From Frigidibacter sp. ROC022 (lineage in GTDB: Bacteria > Pseudomonadota > Alphaproteobacteria > Rhodobacterales > Rhodobacteraceae), in the NCBI RefSeq assembly GCF_024723735.1, contig NZ_JANQDU010000003.1, forward strand, positions 1 to 64,000: 64,000 nucleotides of DNA, written 5' to 3'. Below are positions 37,198 to 45,610 of the stretch, one piece after another. The first letter of the stretch is position 1; every line of letters begins with the position of its first letter. The position numbers were made by a program, and so were the translations under genes. The notes below the pieces were generated by a model that was not told the origin of the DNA, did not search any database, and saw nothing but the letters and a program-made list of their open reading frames with translations.

Positions 37198-38531
37198 CCG
37201 GCCCGGCCCGGACGCCCTGGCTGACGGCGGCGCTGGCCCTGGCGCTGGCGGGGCCGGCCCATGCCCATGCCTCGGAGCGGATGGTGATCCTGACCCTGCC
37301 GACCGGGCCTTTCCTGGTCGGGGCCGGGCTGGCGGTGTTGCTGGGCGTGGTCGCCGGCAGCCTGGGCGGGCGCCTGCCGGGCTTTGGCGCCCGGCGGCTG
37401 GCGGACTGGCCGGGCGAGGGCGTGGCGCTGAGCTGGCTGGGTTTCGCGGCGCTGCTGGGGCTGCTGGCCGCGGGCACCTGGGGCGATCGCGATCCGCTGG
37501 AGAACCCCCTGCCGCTGGTGCTGTGGCTGGGAATCTGGGTGGCGCTGGTGCTGGCGAGCTCGGTGCTGGGCGATCTCTGGCGGCCGATCGCGCCCTGGCG
37601 CGGGCCGGTGCGGCTGGTGCGGCGGCTGCTGGGGCGCCGGGGCGGGATCGGGCTGTCGCGGTTGGGTCACTGGCCGGCGGTGCTCGGGCTGCTGGCGTTC
37701 TCCTGGTTCGAGAATGTCTCGCTGGCGCCGTCGGACCCCTGGGTGCTGGCGCGGGTGGCGGGGCTCTACTGGCTGACGATCTTCCTGCTGGCGGTGGCGG
37801 AGGGCGAGGACTGGCTGGACCGGGGCGAGGCGCTGACCGCGTCCTTCGCGCTGTTCGCCAGGGTGGCGCCGCTGTGGCGCGACCGCGAGGACGGGCGCTC
37901 GGTGCTGAAGATCGGGCTGCCGGGGGCGCAGATCGTCGCCATGCCGGTGCTGAGCGCCGGGGAGGTCGGGCTGGTGACGCTGCTGATCACCAGTGTCACC
38001 TTCGACGGGCTCAGCGAGAGCTTCTGGTGGCTGGGCCGGATCGGGATCAACCCGCTGGAGTTTCCCGGGCGTTCGGCGGTGATGGGCATCCACTCGCTGG
38101 GGCTGGTGGTGGCCTGGGGGCTGGTCACGGCCTCGATCCTGGGGGCGGTGGCACTGGGCGGCGCCGGCCGGACGGTGCTGCTGAGCTTCCTGCCGATCTC
38201 GGCGGGCTATCATGTCGCGCATTACCTGGTCGCGCTGCTGAGCCAGGGGCAATACGGGATCGCGGCGCTGAACGATCCGCTGGGCCGCGGCTGGGCGCTG
38301 CTGGGACTGCCGGACCACTGGGCCTCGTTCGGCTTCCTCACCGACCGGGGCTGGGTCTGGGCGATCTGGGGGACCCAGTTCACCCTGATCCTGGGCGCGC
38401 ATCTGCTGGCCGTGGTGCTGGCGCTGAAACTGGCCGGGCGGAAGCTGCGGGCGCATCTGCCGGTGACAGTGTTGATGATCGGCTATACGGTATTGGGGTT
38501 GTGGCTGCTTGCCACCCCGACGGCCGGGTGA
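37194..38531 (+). CDS. Polytopic membrane protein, function unknown
   Basis: A 445-aa protein with a signal-like start (ALALALAGPAHAHA) and about ten further hydrophobic segments. Motifs NPLPLVLWLGIWVALVLASS and GDLWRPIAPWRGP, followed by a GHWPAVLGLLAFSWFE region, remind me of proteins annotated as fenitrothion hydrolase (FedA-like), a membrane family of unclear natural role. It starts with GTG overlapping the AA_synth stop (GTGA), so it belongs to the same operon and may carry electrons or substrate for the pathway. It is not an ABC or MFS permease. Confidence 0.55.
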   Translation: MTGPARTPWLTAALALALAGPAHAHASERMVILTLPTGPFLVGAGLAVLLGVVAGSLGGRLPGFGARRLADWPGEGVALSWLGFAALLGLLAAGTWGDRDPLENPLPLVLWLGIWVALVLASSVLGDLWRPIAPWRGPVRLVRRLLGRRGGIGLSRLGHWPAVLGLLAFSWFENVSLAPSDPWVLARVAGLYWLTIFLLAVAEGEDWLDRGEALTASFALFARVAPLWRDREDGRSVLKIGLPGAQIVAMPVLSAGEVGLVTLLITSVTFDGLSESFWWLGRIGINPLEFPGRSAVMGIHSLGLVVAWGLVTASILGAVALGGAGRTVLLSFLPISAGYHVAHYLVALLSQGQYGIAALNDPLGRGWALLGLPDHWASFGFLTDRGWVWAIWGTQFTLILGAHLLAVVLALKLAGRKLRAHLPVTVLMIGYTVLGLWLLATPTAG

Positions 38532-38562
38532 GGCGGATGGCGACAACCGTGGACGAATCGTT

Positions 38563-38574
38563 TGTATGTCTACA
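38563..38574. promoter_or_regulatory. Dyad TGTA-TGTC-TACA before the binding-protein gene
   Basis: A perfect 4+4 inverted repeat in an AT-richer patch of the 112-bp gap, 70-80 bp upstream of the ATG at 38644. It resembles GntR/FadR-type operators more than TetR or MarR sites. A separate promoter for the transporter genes is likely here. Confidence 0.35.
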
Positions 38575-38643
38575 TTCTTTTTCCAAGGTCCGGGCGCCGT
38601 CGAATAGCCCAGGACTGCCAGCCAACAGTGGAGAACATCAGAG

Positions 38644-39927
38644 ATGACCAAGCTTCTCGGGCTTCAACCGTCGCGGCGCTCGGTTCTGGGCGGCCTCGCC
38701 GCCAGCGCGGCCATGACCGGACTGGCCACAAGATTTGCACAGGCGCAGTCCTCGGCGCCGATCAAGCTGGGCTTCCAGCTGCACCGGACCGGCATCGGCG
38801 CCGCCTATGGCCGCTGGTACGAACGCACGGCCATGGCCGCGCTGGAGGTGGTCAACGCCGGCGGCGGGATCAACGGGCGGCCGGTGGAAATCCTGTTCGA
38901 GGATGACGGCACCGACCCGGCCCGCGGCGCGCAGGCGATCGACAAGCTGGTCAGCCAGGATGGCTGCGAACTGGTCTTCGGGCCGCTGTTCAGCCATGTC
39001 GTCGTCGGTTCGGCGCCGCGTGCGGGCGAGCTGAAGGTGCCCTATCTGGTCTGTTCCGAAGGCCACCATGTCGCCAGCGGCATTCTCAACCGCTGGACCC
39101 TGCAACCGGGCATCACCGATGTGAAGAGCCAGGTCCTGGCGATGGCGCCCTGGGTTTCCGACACGCTGGGCAAGAAGGTCACCATGATCTATCCGGACTA
39201 CGCCTTCGGCTATGATCACCGCGACAATTTCGTGCCGGCGATGGCGGCGGCGGGCGGCGAGGTGGTGGCGCAGATCGCGATCCCGCCGACCGAGACCTCC
39301 TTCACCCGCTATTTCCCGCAGATCCCGCGCGACACCGACGTGATCTATCACGTCATGGTCGGCCCGGCGGTCCTGACCTTCGTCAAGGAACTGGGCGAGT
39401 TCTACGGCTCGGGCGCGCGGCCCGAGATCTTCGGCTTCATCGACTCGCTGGAAGCCGTCGACATGGCCTCGCCGGGGCTGGAATTCCTGGAGGGCACCCA
39501 TTTCTGGGAAGGCGACTGCCGCTATCTGCAGGCCGATGCCACCGAGCACACCAAGGCCTATCGCGCCGCGGTGGGGATCGACGACAACGGCGCCTCGATC
39601 ACGGATTCCAAGGAAGTCGCCACGGTGGCGCATATGTTCTCGGTCTGGGAGACGCTGTTCGTCATCAAGGCGGCGATGGAGACGGTGGACTATCAGGGCC
39701 CGGCCGACCGGCAGGCGCTGGTCGAGGCGGTCGAGGCGATGACGATCATGGCGGAATCGGCCGAGCATCCGCAGGGTGACAAGGTGTTCAACGGCAAGAC
39801 CCACCAGGTCTTCGGGCATCAGAACATCTCGAAGGTCGAGGGTGGCCGGATGAACCGGGTCTACCGGACCGAGATCGCGCTCGGGGATTACCCGGACGAG
39901 GTCGATTACACCACGATGTCGTTCTGA
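38644..39927 (+). CDS. ABC importer substrate-binding protein (branched-chain amino acid/amide type)
   Basis: A 427-aa periplasmic binding protein of the LivK/AmiC-UrtA class with a Tat leader (SRRSVLGGLAASAAMTGL, cleavage near AQA-Q). The two-lobed body shows INGRPVEILFEDDGTDPARG and LVFGPLFSHV. The twin-arginine leader and divergence from LivK suggest amides, urea or heterocycles rather than leucine. It is followed by a strong hairpin before the permease genes. Confidence 0.85.
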   Translation: MTKLLGLQPSRRSVLGGLAASAAMTGLATRFAQAQSSAPIKLGFQLHRTGIGAAYGRWYERTAMAALEVVNAGGGINGRPVEILFEDDGTDPARGAQAIDKLVSQDGCELVFGPLFSHVVVGSAPRAGELKVPYLVCSEGHHVASGILNRWTLQPGITDVKSQVLAMAPWVSDTLGKKVTMIYPDYAFGYDHRDNFVPAMAAAGGEVVAQIAIPPTETSFTRYFPQIPRDTDVIYHVMVGPAVLTFVKELGEFYGSGARPEIFGFIDSLEAVDMASPGLEFLEGTHFWEGDCRYLQADATEHTKAYRAAVGIDDNGASITDSKEVATVAHMFSVWETLFVIKAAMETVDYQGPADRQALVEAVEAMTIMAESAEHPQGDKVFNGKTHQVFGHQNISKVEGGRMNRVYRTEIALGDYPDEVDYTTMSF

Positions 39928-39946
39928 TCGCAGTGGCGGAAGGGTC

Positions 39947-39964
39947 GGGGGCCTGCGGGCCCCC
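39947..39964 (+). terminator. Intercistronic hairpin after the binding-protein gene
   Basis: A 7-bp GC stem (gggggcc / ggccccc) with loop tgcg begins 19 bp after the stop, followed by gtt rather than a T-run. It probably acts as a partial terminator or 3'-end stabiliser that raises binding-protein mRNA over permease mRNA. Confidence 0.5.
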
Positions 39965-40062
39965 GTTCGAGGGACCGGGCGCTTGTCTGAGCATAGCAGA
40001 ATGATCCGGCGCCCCGGCGGGCGGTGGCGCGGCCCGTCGGGCGTTGCGCGCGTTTCGGGCGC

Positions 40063-40087
40063 GGGAGCCTCCGGCGGGAGTATTTTT
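40063..40087 (+). repeat. Rhodobacteral-type repeat, copy C
   Basis: GGGAGCCTCC-GGC-GGGAGTATTTT: the stem part is shorter than in the other copies, but the GGGAGTATTT tail is shared. It lies about 50 bp before the permease GTG. Confidence 0.5.
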
Positions 40088-40134
40088 GCCCCGAAGATGG
40101 CGGGCGCGCGGCGCCTTGCCGGAGGGGGCGCGCG

Positions 40135-41016
40135 GTGAGTTTCGGACCCTATCTGCTGCTGGCGGTGCTGGAGGGGCTGGTCTCTGCGGCGGTGCTGGCG
40201 CTGACCGCGGTCGGGCTGGGCCTGGTCTTCGGCGTGATGCGGGTGGTCAATGTCGCGCATGGGGCCTTCTTCATGCTGGGCGCGGTGATCGCCTGGATGG
40301 TGGCCGATGCGCTGCCCGGGCCGCCGGCGCTGGGCTTTGCCGCGGCGCTGGTGGTGGCGCCGCTGGCGGTTGCGGCGCTGGCCGCGGCGGTGGATTTCGG
40401 GGTGCTGAAACGGCTCGGCTATGATCCCGACGCGACGATCGTGGCGACGATCGGGGTGCTCTACATCGTCGAGCAGGCGGCGCTGAGCCTGTTCGGCCCC
40501 GATGCCCGGCCGGTGCAGGCGCCGTTCAACCTGCGCCTGCAACTGCCCTGGTTCGGCTATTCCGGCTACAAGCTGGCGGTGGTGGCGGCGGCGGTCGTGG
40601 TGCTGCTGGCGGTCTGGCTGGTGCTGTCGCGGAGCCGCGCCGGGCTGGTGATGCGGGCGACCCAGATCGACGGCGAGACGGCGCGGGCCTTCGGGATCGA
40701 CACCGACCGGGTCTATGCCGGTGTCTTCGCGCTGGGCGCCGGGCTGGCGGCGCTGGCGGCGGTTCTGGTGGTGCCGATCCAGCAGGCCCATTACCTGATG
40801 GGCGGCGACCCGCTGCTGCTGAGTTTCATCGTGGTGATCATCGGCGGGCTCGGCAGCCTGCGCGGTACGGTGATCGCGGCGCTGCTGATCGGGGTCTCCG
40901 AGGGCGTGGTGTCGGTGTTCTTCTCGCCCACGCTGGCGAAGATCCTGGCGACGCTGCTGGTGGCGCTGGTGCTGGTGTTCCGGCCGCAGGGCCTGTTCGG
41001 GCGGCGTGCGGCATGA
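40135..41016 (+). CDS. ABC importer permease (LivH type)
   Basis: A 293-aa branched-chain-type permease with about eight hydrophobic segments and the LivH signature GLGLVFGVMRVVNVAHGAFFM near the N-terminus. I use the GTG at 40135 because GGAGGGGG lies 9 nt upstream; the frame open further upstream covers the repeat region. Four-bp overlap with the LivM-type gene. Confidence 0.87.
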   Translation: MSFGPYLLLAVLEGLVSAAVLALTAVGLGLVFGVMRVVNVAHGAFFMLGAVIAWMVADALPGPPALGFAAALVVAPLAVAALAAAVDFGVLKRLGYDPDATIVATIGVLYIVEQAALSLFGPDARPVQAPFNLRLQLPWFGYSGYKLAVVAAAVVVLLAVWLVLSRSRAGLVMRATQIDGETARAFGIDTDRVYAGVFALGAGLAALAAVLVVPIQQAHYLMGGDPLLLSFIVVIIGGLGSLRGTVIAALLIGVSEGVVSVFFSPTLAKILATLLVALVLVFRPQGLFGRRAA

Positions 41017-41957
41017 GCGATACCGGCCGCATCCTGTCGCTGCATCTGGCGGTTCTGGCGGCACTGCTGGGGCTGCATTTCGTGGCACCGCCCTATCACC
41101 ATGCCAATCTGGCGCGGGTGATGGTGCTGGCGGTCTATGCGATGGGCTACAACATCGCCTTCGGCTATACCGGGCTGCTGTCGCTGGGCCATGCCTTGTT
41201 CTTCGCGGCGGGGCTCTACGGCACCGGGCTGACGATCCAGCTGGCCGGCTGGCCGGCGGGGCCGGCGCTGATCACCGGGCTGCTGGCGGGCGCTGCGGTG
41301 GCCGGCGGGCTGGGGCTGCTGGCGCTGCGGACGGCCGGGGTCTCGTTCATGATCGTGACCCTGATGTTCGCCCAGGCGGGCTATCTGACGATCCTCTATT
41401 TCACCGGCTACACGCGGGGCGAGGAGGGCTTTGTCCTGCCTGCCGCGGCGCGGAGCATCGGCGGGCTCGACCCGACCGGGGAGGCGGCGCGCTATCTGCT
41501 GGCGCTGGCCCTGTTCGCGGTGGCGCTGGCGGTGAATCTGGGGCTGGTGCGCTCGGGCCTCGGTCGGGTCATGGTGGCGATCCGCGAGAACGAGGAACGG
41601 AGCCGGATGCTGGGCTACGACCCGTTCCGGGTGAAGCTGGCGGCGCTGGCGATCTCGGGCCTCTACGCGGGCGCGGCGGGGGCGGCCTGGGGCTGGCTGT
41701 TCGGCTATGTGGGGGCCGGTTTCGCGACGATCCAGTATTCGATCCTGCCGCTGCTCTACGTGCTGCTGGGCGGCGCCGGGACGGTTCTCGGGCCGTTCCT
41801 GGGGGCGCTGGCGATGTTCTATCTGATCGACATCGCCTCGGGGCTGACCGACGCCTATCTGATGGTGGTCGGGGTGGCGCTGGTGGTGCTGGTGCTGTTC
41901 GCGCCGAAGGGGATCCTGGGCAGCCTGCGCGAGAGGTGGTTGCGATGGCTGCCGTGA
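41013..41957 (+). CDS. ABC importer permease (LivM type)
   Basis: A 314-aa LivM-type permease with about nine hydrophobic segments and the family motif YNIAFGYTGLLSLGHALFFA near residue 45. It forms the channel with the LivH-type subunit. Its end overlaps the next gene by 13 bp. Confidence 0.87.
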   Translation: MSDTGRILSLHLAVLAALLGLHFVAPPYHHANLARVMVLAVYAMGYNIAFGYTGLLSLGHALFFAAGLYGTGLTIQLAGWPAGPALITGLLAGAAVAGGLGLLALRTAGVSFMIVTLMFAQAGYLTILYFTGYTRGEEGFVLPAAARSIGGLDPTGEAARYLLALALFAVALAVNLGLVRSGLGRVMVAIRENEERSRMLGYDPFRVKLAALAISGLYAGAAGAAWGWLFGYVGAGFATIQYSILPLLYVLLGGAGTVLGPFLGALAMFYLIDIASGLTDAYLMVVGVALVVLVLFAPKGILGSLRERWLRWLP

Positions 41958-42651
41958 CCTTGCTGGACGCGCGCGGCCTGGTGCGGCATTTCGACGGGCT
42001 GAAGGCGGTGGACGGGGTCGATTTCGACCTGGCGCCGGGCGAGGTGCATGCGCTGATCGGGCCGAACGGGGCCGGCAAGACGACCTTCGTCGGCCTGCTG
42101 TCGGGCCGGGTCGCGGCGCAGGCCGGGACGATCCGCTTTGCCGGCGAGGACATCACCCGGCTGCCGGCGCATCGCCGGGTGCGGCGCGGGATCGCCTATA
42201 CGTTCCAGATCACCTCGGTCTATGCCCGGCTGAGCCTGGCCGAGAATGTCGGCCTGGCGGTGCAGTCGCGCGGTGGCGACCGGCGCCGCGAGGTGCCCGA
42301 GGCGCTGGCGCGGGTCGGGCTGGAGGGCGAGGCCGGGACATTGGCGGGCAGGCTGAGCTATGGCCATCAGCGGCTGCTGGAAGTGGCCATGGGGCTGGCG
42401 CTGCATCCGCGGCTGCTGATCCTGGACGAGCCGACCCAGGGCCTGGCCGAAGGCGAGATCGCGGCCTTCAAGGAGCTGGTGGCGGGGCTGGCCCCGGCGA
42501 CGACGGTGCTTCTGATCGAGCACAACATGGATGTGGTGATGGACCTGGCGCAGCGGATCACGGTGCTGAACTTCGGCAAGGTGCTGGCCCGTGGCTCGCC
42601 GCAGGAAATCCGGGCCGACAGGGCGGTGCAGGCCGCCTATCTGGGGGACTG

Positions 42652-42652
<1 letters not shown>
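41945..42652 (+). CDS. ABC importer ATPase (LivG type)
   Basis: A 235-aa ATPase: Walker A GPNGAGKTT near residue 38, signature-like LSYGHQRLLEV near 139, Walker B LLILDEPTQGLA near 157, switch His IEHNMDVV near 195. The LSYGHQ form replaces LSGGQ, as in many LivG/UrtD proteins. Translation is coupled to the permease. Confidence 0.88.
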
Positions 42653-43347
<695 letters not shown>

Positions 43348-43348
43348 G

Positions 43349-43498
43349 ATGGGCCGGGTCGTCCAGTTTTCCGACCGCGGCGCTGCCGGATGCGGTGGCG
43401 GTCTCCGGCGGGGATATCTGGAAGGTGAAGCGGGATGCGGGCGCGCCGATGGCCGGGCGCGGGCCGGCGCGGCGACGGTTCGGGAGGGGCGCGGATGA
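43349..43498 (+). CDS. Possible 49-aa protein between livF-type and hyuA-type genes
   Basis: An ATG two bases after the livF-type stop opens a 49-codon frame rich in Gly and Arg whose TGA overlaps the hyuA-type ATG (ATGA). The position fits a coupled small gene, but the composition is also what random GC-rich DNA gives. Unrecognised. Confidence 0.2.
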   Translation: MGRVVQFSDRGAAGCGGGLRRGYLEGEAGCGRADGRARAGAATVREGRG

Positions 43499-45522
43499 CC
43501 GGGCGGGTTGCGGGGGTCGATGTCGGGGGCACCTTCACCGACCTGCTGGTGGTCGACAGTGCCGGCGGCGCGGTGCGGCTGGCCAAGGTGCCGACGACGC
43601 TGCCCAATCAGGCGGGCGGGGTGCTGGCGGCCTTCGAGGCGGCGGGCGAGGATCTGGCGGGCATCGACCTGATCGTGCATGGCACCACGACCACCACCAA
43701 CGCGGTGCTGGAGCGCAAGCTGGCGCGCTGCGGGCTGATCACCACCGAGGGCTTCCGCGACGTGCTGGAGCTGGGGCGGCGGACGAGGCCGCAGCCCTAT
43801 GGCATGACCGGCAGCTTCACCCCGGTGATCCCGCGCGATCTGCGGCTGGAGGTGCCCGAGCGGATGGATGCCGGGGGCCGGGTGCTCACGCCGCTGGACG
43901 AGGGAGCGGTGCGGGCGGCGGTGGCGCGGCTGCTGGAGGCGGGTTGCGAGGCGCTGGTGATCCATTTCCTGCATGCCTATGCCAATCCGGCGCATGAGCT
44001 GGCGGCGCTGGAGATCGCGCGGGAGCTCTGGCCCAACGGCCATATCACCGCCGGGCATCAGCTGCTGAGCGAGAGCCGCGAATTCGAGCGCGGGGTGACG
44101 GCGGCGGTCAATGCCTCGGTCCAGCCGCTGCTGGAACGCTATGTCGCGCGGCTGGCCGGGCAGCTGGCCGAGCGCGGCTATGCCCAGGACCTGCTGGTGA
44201 TGAACGGCAATGGCGGCATGGTTTCGGCCGACCGGGTGGCGCGCGAGGCGGTGAAATCGGTGATGTCGGGGCCGGCCTCGGGGGTGATGGCGGCGGTCGA
44301 GACCGGGCGCCGGGCCGGGCTGGGCAATCTGATCACCTATGACATGGGCGGCACCTCGACCGACGTGGCGTTGATCCGCGAGGGCCGGGCCCCGGTCTCG
44401 AACGAGATCGAGGTCGAATATGCGATGCCGATCCATGTGCCGATGGTCGATGTGCGGACCGTGGGCGCAGGCGGCGGCTCGATCGCCTGGGTCGATGCCG
44501 GCGGCATGTTGCGGGTCGGGCCGGAGAGCGCCGGAAGCGATCCGGGGCCGATCTGCTACGGGCGCGGCGGGACGCGGGTGACGATCTCGGACGCCAATCT
44601 GCTGCTCGGTCGGTTGCCGCCGGAGCGGTTCGGCGGCGGCATGCTGGAGCAGGTGCGGCAGGCCATGGCGGAGCAGATCGGCGGTCCGCTGGGGCTGGCG
44701 CCCGAGGCGGCGGCCGAGGCGGTGCTGCGGCTGGGCAACACCCATATGGCCGGGGCGATCCGGATGGTCTCGATCTCGATGGGCGCCGATCCGCGCGACT
44801 ATGCGCTGTTCGCCTTCGGCGGCGCCGGGCCGCTGCATGCCCGCGACCTGGCGGCGGAACTGGCGATTCCGCGGGTGCTGTTGCCGGCGCGGCCCGGGAT
44901 CACCAATGCGCTCGGCTGCGTGGTCGCCGATCTGCGGCATGACTTCGTGCGGACGCTGAACCGGCCGCTGGACAGCGTCGACATGGCGCTCGTGGCCGGG
45001 GTCATGGCGGAGCAGGAGGCGGAAGGGCGGCGGCTGATCGGCCGCGAGAAGGTCGCGGTGCCGGAGGTGACGGTCGAGTTCTCGGCGGACATGCAATTCG
45101 TCGGCCAGACCCATCTGCTGCGGGTGGCGCTGCCGGGCCGGGGCGTGACCCGCGACGAGATGCAGGCGCTGTTCGAGGCTGCCTATCATGCCCGGTTCCA
45201 CGTCAGCCTGCCGACGATCCGGGCCAATCTGGTGAACCTGAACTGTTCGGTGATCGGGCGCCGGGCGCCGCTGGACCTGGGGCTGCTGATCGAGGCCGCG
45301 GGCCGGCGCGACAGCCTGGAGGCGGCGCGGAGCGGACGCCGCCGGGTCTGGTTCGGCGGCTGGGTCGAGACCCCGGTCTACTGGCGCGACCACCTGCCCG
45401 CCGGGGCCGGGCTGACCGGGCCGGCGGTGATCGAGCAGATGGATTGCACCACGGTGATCGCGCCGGGGGACCGGGTGGCGCAGGACCCGGACGGCAATCT
45501 GATCGTCGAGGTGGCGCGGTGA
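43495..45522 (+). CDS. hyuA: Hydantoinase/oxoprolinase A subunit (HyuA type)
   Basis: A 675-aa ATP-dependent enzyme subunit of the N-methylhydantoinase/5-oxoprolinase/acetone carboxylase A superfamily. The ASKHA phosphate-binding loop VDVGGTFTDLLVVD is at residues 8-21, HGTTTTTNAVLERK near 61, and GGTSTDVALI and GAGGGSIAWVD later. With HyuB it hydrolyses a cyclic amide or imide bond at the cost of ATP. The ATG at 43495 is taken; an in-frame ATG 20 codons upstream is less likely. It is the natural ring-opening step of this array. Confidence 0.87.
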   Translation: MTGRVAGVDVGGTFTDLLVVDSAGGAVRLAKVPTTLPNQAGGVLAAFEAAGEDLAGIDLIVHGTTTTTNAVLERKLARCGLITTEGFRDVLELGRRTRPQPYGMTGSFTPVIPRDLRLEVPERMDAGGRVLTPLDEGAVRAAVARLLEAGCEALVIHFLHAYANPAHELAALEIARELWPNGHITAGHQLLSESREFERGVTAAVNASVQPLLERYVARLAGQLAERGYAQDLLVMNGNGGMVSADRVAREAVKSVMSGPASGVMAAVETGRRAGLGNLITYDMGGTSTDVALIREGRAPVSNEIEVEYAMPIHVPMVDVRTVGAGGGSIAWVDAGGMLRVGPESAGSDPGPICYGRGGTRVTISDANLLLGRLPPERFGGGMLEQVRQAMAEQIGGPLGLAPEAAAEAVLRLGNTHMAGAIRMVSISMGADPRDYALFAFGGAGPLHARDLAAELAIPRVLLPARPGITNALGCVVADLRHDFVRTLNRPLDSVDMALVAGVMAEQEAEGRRLIGREKVAVPEVTVEFSADMQFVGQTHLLRVALPGRGVTRDEMQALFEAAYHARFHVSLPTIRANLVNLNCSVIGRRAPLDLGLLIEAAGRRDSLEAARSGRRRVWFGGWVETPVYWRDHLPAGAGLTGPAVIEQMDCTTVIAPGDRVAQDPDGNLIVEVAR

Positions 45523-45552
45523 GCCGGTTTCGCCGCCTGCGGCGCCGACCGG

Positions 45553-45590
45553 GCGAGGGGCTCTGCCCCTCGCGCTCCCCGGAGTATTTG
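45553..45590 (+). repeat. Rhodobacteral-type hairpin repeat, copy B
   Basis: A 9-bp stem (45553-45561 with 45565-45573) and 3-nt loop are followed by CTCCCCGGAGTATTTG. It lies in the 88-bp gap between hyuA and hyuB, 20 bp before the hyuB ATG. Confidence 0.65.
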
Positions 45591-45610
45591 CAAGGCAAAG
45601 AGGGCAGGAC

